A DNA stretch of 5,079 nt. It comes from Candidatus Bipolaricaulota bacterium. GTDB lineage: Bacteria; Bipolaricaulota; Bipolaricaulia; Bipolaricaulales; Bipolaricaulaceae. This document shows positions 1-4,888 of the stretch, in pieces. The notes beneath the pieces are model-generated. The model was not told the DNA's origin and did no database searches. It worked only from the letters and a program-made list of their open reading frames with translations. The DNA is taken from contig DQVA01000125.1 in the NCBI GenBank assembly GCA_015661965.1, forward strand, positions 1 through 5,079, in the 5' to 3' direction. The translations under genes were made by a program, and so were the position numbers. The number at the start of each line of letters is the position of its first letter. The stretch's first letter is position 1.

Positions 1-254
1 CAGTCCACCGCGTGCTGTCGCGAGGAGCCGGCGCCGAAGTTCTCCCCCACGAACAGGACGTCCCCGGGCCGGACCCTCTTCGGGAAGTCCTCCCAGCCCG
101 CGAGGTTCCCGAACGCGTACTTCCCCATCTCGGCGGGGTCGGTCACGGCGAGATGCGCGTTGTGGTAGATCTGGTCGGTATCGATGTCGTCGATCAACCG
201 GCCGGTCTCATCCGCGATCAACCACGGCCTTCCGGTAAGCACAGTCGGCTTCAT
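1..254 (-). CDS. LeuD-like hydro-lyase small (swivel) subunit, second copy, 3' end cut by window edge
   Basis: The first 84 residues of a small-subunit homologue of the 3-isopropylmalate dehydratase/homoaconitase family are visible. This swivel domain pairs with a LeuC-type iron-sulfur subunit to isomerise 2- and 3-hydroxy acids by dehydration and rehydration. Seen: IDTDQIYHN at residues 24-32, a loop NAHLAVTD at 32-39, RPGDVLFVGENFGAGSSR at 62-79. The S77-S78-R79 active-site triplet of the aconitase superfamily is kept, but the usual GCGSSRE reads GAGSSRQ. It is clearly not a duplicate of the other small subunit at 3368-3862. The ATG overlaps the stop of the nucleotidyltransferase gene by 4 nt (ATGA), and a perfect AAGGAGG lies 4 nt before it (265-259), which fixes the start. 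Substrate and true large-subunit partner are unknown; the remainder lies beyond position 1. Confidence 0.85.
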   Translation of the reverse strand, partial: MKPTVLTGRPWLIADETGRLIDDIDTDQIYHNAHLAVTDPAEMGKYAFGNLAGWEDFPKRVRPGDVLFVGENFGAGSSRQHAVD

Positions 255-610
255 CTTTCCTCCTTACCCCCATAAACCACGATTCCGTCTTTCTCCATCC
301 TGCGAACGGTCTCCCCGAGGCGGCGGTACTCCTCCTCCGAATACGCGTGCACCTCCAGCCCGGGGATCGCCAACAGGCGCCTGGCCAGGGAGTAGGCGTC
401 CCCGCGGTGGGTTCCCTTATAGATCAGCAAAAGGTCGATGTCGCTGGCCACGGTGAAGTTCCCCCTGGCATAGGAGCCGAAGAGGACGGCCTTGCGCAGG
501 GGGAGCCGCCCGGCCAGCTCGGGGAGCCGCCGGCGCAACCGCTCCAGGACCTCCTCACGGCTCAGCCGTGGATAAAAGACCCTTACAGAACCCGATGATT
601 TTCCCGGCAT
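251..610 (-). CDS. MNT-type minimal nucleotidyltransferase, probable antitoxin of HEPN/MNT pair
   Basis: This 119-residue protein has the DNA polymerase beta-like minimal nucleotidyltransferase fold. The signature GS-x10-D-x-D is exact: G45-S46, then D57 and D59 in SDIDLLLIY, the metal-binding acids. A possible third acid is E86 in LEVHAY. In type VII toxin-antitoxin systems (family knowledge) such proteins attach AMP to a partner HEPN ribonuclease and silence it. The HEPN gene directly upstream overlaps it by 56 nt in another frame, and the gene downstream overlaps by 4 nt. The ATG at 610 has GAGAGG about 10 nt upstream. No other ATG, GTG or TTG lies between it and the nucleotidyltransferase motif, so this start is likely despite the long overlap. 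Whether this copy AMPylates its partner is inferred, not shown. Other roles, such as modifying a neighbouring enzyme, are possible. Confidence 0.88.
   Translation of the reverse strand: MPGKSSGSVRVFYPRLSREEVLERLRRRLPELAGRLPLRKAVLFGSYARGNFTVASDIDLLLIYKGTHRGDAYSLARRLLAIPGLEVHAYSEEEYRRLGETVRRMEKDGIVVYGGKEER
259..265 (-). promoter_or_regulatory. Shine-Dalgarno site for the second LeuD-like gene
   Basis: AAGGAGG on the minus strand lies 4 nt before the ATG at 254 and inside the last codons (Lys-Glu-Glu) of the upstream nucleotidyltransferase gene. It supports both the start choice and translational coupling of the two genes. Confidence 0.75.
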
Positions 611-953
611 ATCCGATCAGCCTCTCGGCCTCCGTCCTGGTGTACCGGGACCGGGGCGAGCCGGAGGGGTGGGCATTGGGATAGCGGGTGGGGATATAGG
701 CCTTGTCCAGCTCCAAGGCCGCATCCACCAGCTCTTCCGGCACCGGATATTTATCCCGGAGCTCCAGGAGCAGGTCCGCCACCGAATGGCCCCACGCTTC
801 GGCCCCGAGCCGTTGGAACACGGCCTTCACCGCCTTCTCCGCGGCTTGCTGGGCCGAAAAACAGGCCCACTCGTAGAACTTCCCGGCGAGATCGCTCCGG
901 GCATGCTCCAGGTCCCGCTCCGCCTGATCCATCCAGTCCCTGCTCCGTTCCAC
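555..953 (-). CDS. HEPN-domain protein (PF05168-like), probable toxin of HEPN/MNT pair
   Basis: A 132-residue all-helical protein with typical HEPN features: RSRDWMDQAERDLEHA at 3-18, FYEWACFSAQQAAEKAVKA at 26-44, a GHSV turn at 55-58, and IPTRYPNAHP at 87-96. The last contains an R-x4-H arrangement (R90, H95) that fits the HEPN ribonuclease motif R-x4-6-H. HEPN proteins next to MNT proteins are known as RNase toxins held in check by the MNT partner. The downstream gene is exactly such a partner. The GTG at 953 is preferred over ATG 932 because family members usually begin with an RSRDW-type segment and because GAGAGG lies 8 nt before it. The GTG comes only 2 nt after the stop of the LeuC-type gene, so it depends on the metabolic operon for expression. 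Toxicity is inferred; some HEPN/MNT pairs have no known activity. Confidence 0.87.
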   Translation of the reverse strand: MERSRDWMDQAERDLEHARSDLAGKFYEWACFSAQQAAEKAVKAVFQRLGAEAWGHSVADLLLELRDKYPVPEELVDAALELDKAYIPTRYPNAHPSGSPRSRYTRTEAERLIGYAGKIIGFCKGLLSTAEP

Positions 954-955
954 GG

Positions 956-2209
956 CTACAGCCTCTCGGGGGAGGTGATCTTGCCCCGCAGGGCCGAGGC
1001 CGCGGCGGTGGCCGGGGAGCAGAGGTAAGTGGGGCCCTTCCCCTGCTTCCCGGGGAAGTTCCGGTTCCCGGTGGAAAGCTGCACCTCCCCCTCCCCGGTC
1101 ATCCCGATCTGCCCCTGAGCGCAGCCGGCGCAAGCGGGGTGGGTGATGACCGCCCCCGCATCGTACAGGACCTCCAGCCACCCCTCCTTCAGGAGCTTCC
1201 CCCAAACCCTGCAGGTGGCCGGGGCCACCTTCAGCGTCAGCCCCTTGGCCACCTTCCGCCCCTTCAGGATCTCGGCCACGAGGCGGATGTCCTCGTAGCG
1301 GCCGTTGGTGCAGGAGCCCACGAACACCGTGTCCACCCGTTCCCCTTCCAGGTCCGCCACATCGTGGACGTTGTCGGGCCGCGGCGGGGCGGCGATCTTG
1401 GGCCGCAGGCCCGAGATATCGAGCTCCAGCACCTCCGCGTATTCCGCGTCGGGGTCTGGGGTCGGATAGGGGAAATCCCGGCGCCCGGCGGCCTCCTCCA
1501 CGAACTCCCAGAGGGGGTCCGAGGGCGGCAGGAAGGCGCTGATCGCCCCCATCTCCGTGGCCATGGAGCAGAGGGTGATCCGGCCGGCCATATCCAGGGC
1601 CTCCACCGCCTCGCCCTCGATCTCCACCGCCTTCCCCAGCGCCCCCCGGGCCCCCAGCTTCCCCACCAGGAAGAGGGTCAGATCCTTGGCGGTGACGGGG
1701 TACCCGTACCGCCCCCGCAGGACGATCTTCATGGTGGGGGGGACCTCGAACCAGGTGCGCCCGTGGCGGAAGGCGAAGGCGATGTCCACGTCCCCCATCC
1801 CCTGGCCGAACGCCCCCACCGCCCCCAGGATATTGAGGTGGGAATCGGTCCCCACCACCGTGGCCCCGGGGACGGCGATCCCCTCCTCCATGAGGACGTG
1901 GGAGCCGATCCCCGAGTCCACATCGTATACCGCGATCCCCTGTTCCCGGGCGAAGACCCGGCAGATCTGCTGGTTCTGGGCGTAGGCGATGGTGTTGGCG
2001 GGGGCGTTGCAATCGAAGGTGAAGAAGGTCCTTTCCGGGTCGGCCACCCGCTCTCCGGGATAGGCCTCCCGGAAGCGCTTCACCACGTTGGCCCCGGCGA
2101 AGTCCCGGGCGCTGCGGACGTCCAGCTCCAGCCAGATCACCCGCCCCGGGGCCACCTCGTCTTCCGTGTGCGCCGCGAAGATCTTCTCGATCGCCGTCCG
2201 TCCCCTCAT
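956..2209 (-). CDS. LeuC/homoaconitase-type [4Fe-4S] hydro-lyase large subunit
   Basis: A 417-residue catalytic subunit, the normal length for LeuC2/homoaconitase-type proteins. It would isomerise a 2-hydroxy-tricarboxylate or alkylmalate together with a LeuD-type small subunit in the cytoplasm. Cluster ligands are visible: C300 in VFVGSCTNGR, and C360 and C363 in HPACAGC. The family blocks GTDSH (120-124) and STGNRNFPGKQG (379-390) are present. Two blocks differ from common LeuC: IGSHVLMEEG (101-110) instead of a His-Gln pair, and DSHLNILGAVGAFGQGMGD (122-140) instead of DSHTSTHGA. This points to a distinct, less-characterised subfamily. The ATG at 2209 overlaps the dehydrogenase stop by 4 nt (ATGA); the Shine-Dalgarno is weak (GGGAA), so expression probably relies on coupling. 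Substrate options are isopropylmalate, homocitrate, citrate or another malate derivative. The frame stays open upstream to 2776, but only because of high GC content. Confidence 0.9.
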   Translation of the reverse strand: MRGRTAIEKIFAAHTEDEVAPGRVIWLELDVRSARDFAGANVVKRFREAYPGERVADPERTFFTFDCNAPANTIAYAQNQQICRVFAREQGIAVYDVDSGIGSHVLMEEGIAVPGATVVGTDSHLNILGAVGAFGQGMGDVDIAFAFRHGRTWFEVPPTMKIVLRGRYGYPVTAKDLTLFLVGKLGARGALGKAVEIEGEAVEALDMAGRITLCSMATEMGAISAFLPPSDPLWEFVEEAAGRRDFPYPTPDPDAEYAEVLELDISGLRPKIAAPPRPDNVHDVADLEGERVDTVFVGSCTNGRYEDIRLVAEILKGRKVAKGLTLKVAPATCRVWGKLLKEGWLEVLYDAGAVITHPACAGCAQGQIGMTGEGEVQLSTGNRNFPGKQGKGPTYLCSPATAAASALRGKITSPERL

Positions 2210-3333
2210 GAGTTCCCGGCCTTCTCGGCGATGGCCTCCGCCATCTGGAGGGTGGAGGCATCGCCCCCCATGTCGTAGGTGCGGACCTTTCCCTCCGCGA
2301 TCACCTCCGCCACCGCCCGCTCGATCCTGGCGGCCTTGTCCTCCTCCCCGAGCCACCGCAGCATCAGCCTCGCCGCCAGGATCGCCGCCGTGGGGTTCAC
2401 CTTGTACTGGCCCGCGTACTTGGGGGCCGAACCGTGGGTGGGCTCGAACACCCCGTAGTCCTCCCCGATGTTCCCCGCCGAGGCAAACCCCAGCCCCCCC
2501 ACGAGCTGGGCCGCCAGATCCGACAGGATGTCCCCGAACATGTTGGAGGAGACCAGCACCCCGTAGTCCTGGGGGTTCTTCACCAGCCACATGCACATGG
2601 CGTCGATGTTGGTCTCCCACAGCTCGATCCCCGGGTAGTCCTTGGCCACCTCCCGGGCGATCCGGACCATCATCCCGCTGGTCTCCCGGATCACGTTGGG
2701 CTTCTCCACCACCGTCACCGTGGGGTAGCCGTGTTGCTTGGCGTACTCGAACGCCGCCCGCACGATCCGCTCGCACCCTTTCTTCGTGAAGATGCGGCAG
2801 GAGATGGCTAGCTCGTCCCGGGGGACGGCGGCGAACCGCTCCATCTTCGGGGAGTGCTTTCCCAGGACTTCCACCACCTCCTCGGGCACGGGGTGGAACT
2901 CCACCCCGGCGTAGAGCCCCTCGGTGTTCTCCCGGAAGACCACGAGGTCGATGTCGTCCCGGTAGTTCAGGGGGTTGCCGGGGAAGGCCCTGCAGGGGCG
3001 GACGTTGGCGTAGAGGTCGAACATCTGCCGGATGGCCACGATGGGGGAGAAGTAGGAGAGGCCCTTCCCCTTGAGGTGGGGGGCGAGCTCCGCCTCGGCC
3101 TCGTCCTTGGGCTTGGAGGTGATGGCCCCGAAGAGGCAGGCGTCGGTGGACCTCAGGATCTCGATGGTGCGCTCGGGGAGGGGGTTCCCTTCCTCACACC
3201 AGAACCTCCACCCCACGTCCCCGTGGATGTACTCGGCGTCGAACCCCACCGCGTCCAGGACCATCCGCGCCGCTTCCAGCACCTCTACCCCCACTCCATC
3301 CCCAGGGAGATAAGCAATTCTGTACTTGGCCAT
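2206..3333 (-). CDS. Isocitrate/isopropylmalate-family beta-decarboxylating dehydrogenase, NADP-type signature
   Basis: A 375-residue enzyme that would oxidise and decarboxylate a 2-hydroxyacid such as isocitrate, homoisocitrate or 3-isopropylmalate. Seen: the start LPGDGVG (9-15), substrate-binding arginines R102, R112 and R134, RENTEGLYAGVEF (134-146) with catalytic Y141, K211 as its partner, and metal ligands D244, D268 and D272 in FGDILSDLAA. The cofactor loop HGSAPKYAGQYKVNP (300-314) carries Lys-Tyr and Val at the positions that select NADP in Escherichia coli isocitrate dehydrogenase (K344, Y345, V351). The later Arg (R395) is not matched (TYDMGGD). S96 and R102 resemble isocitrate dehydrogenase, but the Asn between them is Ile. 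Substrate is therefore open; I lean to isocitrate or homoisocitrate over isopropylmalate. ATG 3333 has AAGGAGG 6 nt upstream. It overlaps the LeuC-type gene by 4 nt. Confidence 0.9.
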   Translation of the reverse strand: MAKYRIAYLPGDGVGVEVLEAARMVLDAVGFDAEYIHGDVGWRFWCEEGNPLPERTIEILRSTDACLFGAITSKPKDEAEAELAPHLKGKGLSYFSPIVAIRQMFDLYANVRPCRAFPGNPLNYRDDIDLVVFRENTEGLYAGVEFHPVPEEVVEVLGKHSPKMERFAAVPRDELAISCRIFTKKGCERIVRAAFEYAKQHGYPTVTVVEKPNVIRETSGMMVRIAREVAKDYPGIELWETNIDAMCMWLVKNPQDYGVLVSSNMFGDILSDLAAQLVGGLGFASAGNIGEDYGVFEPTHGSAPKYAGQYKVNPTAAILAARLMLRWLGEEDKAARIERAVAEVIAEGKVRTYDMGGDASTLQMAEAIAEKAGNS

Positions 3334-3379
3334 CTCACGCCTCCTTAGCGATCCGGTATTTAGCCATTTATCCCTCCTT
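3313..3379 (-). repeat. Diverged tandem duplication of Shine-Dalgarno plus first seven codons
   Basis: Copy 1 (3379-3347, 33 nt) and copy 2 (3346-3313, 34 nt) abut with no gap. Each contains AAGGAGG, a 5-6 nt spacer, ATG and codons for MAKYRIA. In the 21 coding bases 16 match, and all five differences are synonymous (GCT/GCC, AAA/AAG, CGG/AGA, ATC/ATT). Copy 2 is the real dehydrogenase start. Confidence 0.8.
3335..3367 (-). CDS. Ten-codon mini-ORF MAKYRIAKEA, echo of the dehydrogenase N-terminus
   Basis: An ATG directly after the LeuD stop (TAA then ATG, no gap) opens a reading frame MAKYRIAKEA and a TGA. It has its own Shine-Dalgarno, AAGGAGG, 5 nt before the ATG and inside the last LeuD codons. 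Its first seven residues are identical to the first seven of the dehydrogenase that starts one base after its stop. Its Lys-Glu codons (AAG GAG) form the Shine-Dalgarno of that dehydrogenase. It may be a translated coupling peptide, or only the remnant of an older gene start. Too short for a structural prediction. Confidence 0.5.
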   Translation of the reverse strand: MAKYRIAKEA

Positions 3380-3862
3380 GGACAGCGTCTTCTTGAGGTG
3401 GGGGATCAGTCCCCCGTCCCGCAGGATCTCCATGACCGTGGGCGGCAGGGGCGGGAAGCGGTACTCCCGGCCCCCGTGCCGCAGGACCCCGGCCTCGGGA
3501 TCGATCTCCACCTCGTCCCCGGGCCGGATCGCGTCCACCGCCTCGGGGATCTCCAGGACCAAAAGCCCGTTGTTTATGGCGTTGCGGAAGAAGATCCGGG
3601 CGAAGGACTTGGCGATCACCGCCCCCACCCCGGCGGCGACGAGGCACGTGGCCGCCTGCTCCCGGGAGGAGCCGCAGCCGAAGTTCTTCCCTGCCACGAT
3701 CACGTCCCCCGGCCTCACCTTTTGGGCGAACTCGGGGTCCAGGTCCTCCAGGGCGTGTTTGGCCATCTCCTCGGGCTCCATGCGGGCGTAGGTGTAACGT
3801 CCGGGGAAGATCACGTCGGTATTTACATCGTCCCCGTACTTCCACGCTCTCCCTTTTATCAT
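3368..3862 (-). CDS. leuD: LeuD-type 3-isopropylmalate dehydratase/homoaconitase small subunit
   Basis: A 164-residue swivel subunit, the usual length of LeuD2/HacB-type proteins. Seen: DDVNTDVIFPGRY (11-23), VRPGDVIVAGKNFGCGSSRE (49-68) with the S65-S66-R67 active-site triplet, SFARIFFRNAINNGL (86-100), and a C-terminal GGLIPHLKK. In archaeal relatives the loop after the Tyr of this first motif is linked to substrate choice (YLRT in homoaconitase, YLVY or similar in isopropylmalate isomerase). Here it reads YTYA and fits neither, so the leuD symbol marks the family rather than the substrate. ATG 3862 is chosen over an in-frame start at 3910 because GGAGG lies 6 nt upstream and because homologues begin with about ten residues before the DDVNTD motif. 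It is the first gene of the operon, and its stop touches the mini-ORF that precedes the dehydrogenase. Confidence 0.9.
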   Translation of the reverse strand: MIKGRAWKYGDDVNTDVIFPGRYTYARMEPEEMAKHALEDLDPEFAQKVRPGDVIVAGKNFGCGSSREQAATCLVAAGVGAVIAKSFARIFFRNAINNGLLVLEIPEAVDAIRPGDEVEIDPEAGVLRHGGREYRFPPLPPTVMEILRDGGLIPHLKKTLSKEG

Positions 3863-3881
3863 CTCTCCCCTCCTCGCAAGG

Positions 3882-3910
3882 ATGGTACCAGGAAGCGGCC
3901 CCCAACCCAA
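3882..3910 (-). promoter_or_regulatory. Weak candidate promoter for the leuD-led operon
   Basis: TTGGGT (3910-3905) and TACCAT (3887-3882) are separated by 17 nt on the minus strand. Each only partly fits the sigma-70 consensus. Transcription would start near 3875, leaving a leader of about 13 nt that holds the Shine-Dalgarno GAGGAGGGG. Its upstream element touches the terminator T-run. It is the only sensible promoter candidate between the terminator and leuD. Confidence 0.3.
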
Positions 3911-3934
3911 AAAGAGACGGCCCCAGGGGCCGTC
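3909..3934 (-). terminator. Intrinsic terminator downstream of the secreted-protein gene
   Basis: On the minus strand GACGGCCCC (3934-3926) and GGGGCCGTC (3924-3916) form a perfect GC-rich inverted repeat of nine bases around one central base. This is realistically a 7-8 bp stem with a small loop. It is followed by TC and TTTTT (3913-3909). No T-run follows on the plus strand, so it acts leftward. It ends the 4817-3972 transcript and separates it from the leuD-led operon. Confidence 0.8.
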
Positions 3935-3971
3935 ACCACAGACGGACAGCGAAAGCTGAGCTAGTGCTTAA

Positions 3972-4817
3972 TCAACCTCCACGGCGGCCACGCCCTCCTT
4001 CATCCTCCTCTTCGTCTTCGTCGTCATCATCGTGACCGGGCTTCCCGCGGCCAGGCGGAGGACCGTGCTCCTCGTGCCCATTGCCGTCACAGTCGGTGCA
4101 GCCAAGGCCCTCATCGTCTCCCTCATCCTCGTCCGCAGGCTTGCCATGGCCAGGGGGCGGCCCGTGCCATCCGTCCTCGTCTTCATCCTCGTCAGCGGGA
4201 TGGCCCGGAGGACCGTGTCCCACCAGCTCGTCTAGTGCCTCGATGATCTCCTCCTCGCTGGCCCCTTCCCTGATCAGCGACCTGATCGTGTGGGCGACCT
4301 GCCCTGGCGGCACCCCCTCGCTCACCAGCTCCTCTATCTCCTCCAGTAACTCGGGGGTGACCTCCTGCGTGCTTTTCAGCAAAGCGGTGGCCAATCCGAT
4401 CAAGGCAGCTTCGGCTTGACCCCCGGAAGCCAGAGGTCCTAGCTTCCCGGACTCGGCCATCTCCACCAAGGTGGAAAGCACCTCATCATAAGCCGCGCCC
4501 TCCGCGGTCACGGCGATCAACGCCAGCTCTAGCGCCCGCACCGCGAAACCCAGTGCATCCTCGTCCGTGAGCTGGTCCCAACCTACTACGTCCAGAAGTT
4601 GCAGGGCCTGCTCCGGGGTGATTGCCCCTTGCTCCACCGCCGTAGCCAGGAACGCAGTCAACACTTCAACGTGTTTTTCCAGCACGTAAGGATGCCCCTG
4701 CACGATGGTGATCACGTCCTCAAGTGTCGCCGAGGGCGTCTGCACCTCCTGGGCGAACAGCCCCCCTCCCACAAGCGCGATCAATCCCACCATCCAAGCC
4801 AACCTTTTGACCCTCAC
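3972..4817 (-). CDS. Unrecognised secreted protein with helical domain and acidic His-Gly-Pro repeat tail
   Basis: A 281-residue protein that I cannot assign to a family. MRVKRLAWMVGLIALVGGGLFA (1-22) is a typical Sec signal peptide, with cleavage expected after A22 and no lipobox Cys. Residues about 30-200 look all-helical with short repeated helix-turn units (ELVSEGVPPGQVAHTI, then SLIREGASEEEIIEAL). Residues 201-281 are a low-complexity tail: three copies of an HGPP(P)G-x-x-KP-type unit, each followed by a run of Asp/Glu, one CTDC pair (C240, C243), and a final Gly/Arg-rich RGRRGG. The tail suggests cation or surface binding outside the membrane, but this is inferred from composition only. 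The GTG at 4817 is preferred to GTG 4844 because a GGGGGTG Shine-Dalgarno lies upstream and because it gives a standard signal peptide. It is monocistronic, ended by the terminator at 3934-3909. Confidence 0.75.
   Translation of the reverse strand: MRVKRLAWMVGLIALVGGGLFAQEVQTPSATLEDVITIVQGHPYVLEKHVEVLTAFLATAVEQGAITPEQALQLLDVVGWDQLTDEDALGFAVRALELALIAVTAEGAAYDEVLSTLVEMAESGKLGPLASGGQAEAALIGLATALLKSTQEVTPELLEEIEELVSEGVPPGQVAHTIRSLIREGASEEEIIEALDELVGHGPPGHPADEDEDEDGWHGPPPGHGKPADEDEGDDEGLGCTDCDGNGHEEHGPPPGRGKPGHDDDDEDEEEDEGGRGRRGG
3975..4217 (-). repeat. Coding repeats: HGPPPG plus acidic runs
   Basis: Three in-frame units start near 4217, 4166 and 4067 in the secreted-protein gene. They encode HGPPGHPADED, HGPPPGHGKPADED and HGPPPGRGKPGHDD, each leading into Asp/Glu stretches. 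On the plus strand the repetition is seen as recurrent cggaggaccgtg and ctcgtcttcatcctcgtc words. Confidence 0.75.
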
Positions 4818-4888
4818 AGCAAACCACCCCCTGGGATTTAGCACGTATGTTATTATGCCCCAGAAGATCTCCCGTTAGCCTTACAGAC
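4818..4888. other. Divergent intergenic region
   Basis: A 71-nt gap between the oppositely directed secreted-protein and hemolysin III-like genes. It is the most AT-rich stretch nearby (gtatgttattatgcc). It must hold both promoters unless the plus-strand gene starts at ATG 4847. Possible -10 elements are CATAAT (4857-4852, minus strand) and TATTAT (4851-4856, plus strand), which overlap. No operator-like inverted repeat was noticed. Confidence 0.5.
4852..4857 (-). promoter_or_regulatory. Candidate -10 element for the secreted-protein gene
   Basis: CATAAT on the minus strand is the best AT-rich hexamer in the GC-rich divergent gap. No convincing -35 element lies 16-18 nt upstream. It sits 7 nt before GTG 4844 and 34 nt before the preferred GTG 4817, giving a leader of roughly 27 nt. 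Weak evidence. Confidence 0.3.

Noticed and set aside
555..2261. One 568-codon minus-strand frame suggesting a large fusion with the HEPN domain
   Set aside because: Upstream of about 953 the frame runs out of phase through the LeuC-type gene and is Gly/Arg-rich nonsense. HEPN starts at GTG 953.
1139..2278. Long plus-strand reading frame opposite the LeuC-type gene
   Set aside because: It is antisense to a clearly conserved enzyme, has a Gly/Pro/His/Arg-biased composition and no recognisable domain. This is a typical GC-rich shadow frame.
2210..2776. N-terminal extension of the LeuC-type protein
   Set aside because: The extension lies out of frame inside the dehydrogenase gene and is low complexity. 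Family length and the ATGA overlap place the start at 2209.
2088..3348. Plus-strand open frames opposite the dehydrogenase (2088-2789, 2434-2811, 2854-3348)
   Set aside because: They are low-information Pro/Ser/Arg- or Val/Gly/His-rich translations antisense to a conserved gene, with no supporting start sites.
3863..3910. Longer leuD start at 3910 (16 extra residues)
   Set aside because: It would begin at the terminator T-run, has no Shine-Dalgarno and adds residues not expected in the family. ATG 3862 has a strong GGAGG.
3947..3958. Small hairpin cagc-gaaa-gctg on the plus strand
   Set aside because: A four-base-pair stem is too short to call, and no gene on that strand lies in a position to use it.
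3968..4419. Other frames across the acidic-repeat region (3968-4186 minus; 4032-4235 and 4081-4419 plus)
   Set aside because: They are Ser/Pro- or Arg/Thr-rich shadows produced by the repeated GAC/GAG codons of the secreted protein.
4818..4844. Upstream GTG 4844 for the secreted protein
   Set aside because: It would put nine extra residues, including a Trp-Phe stretch, before the signal peptide and has no Shine-Dalgarno. It is kept only as a leaderless possibility.
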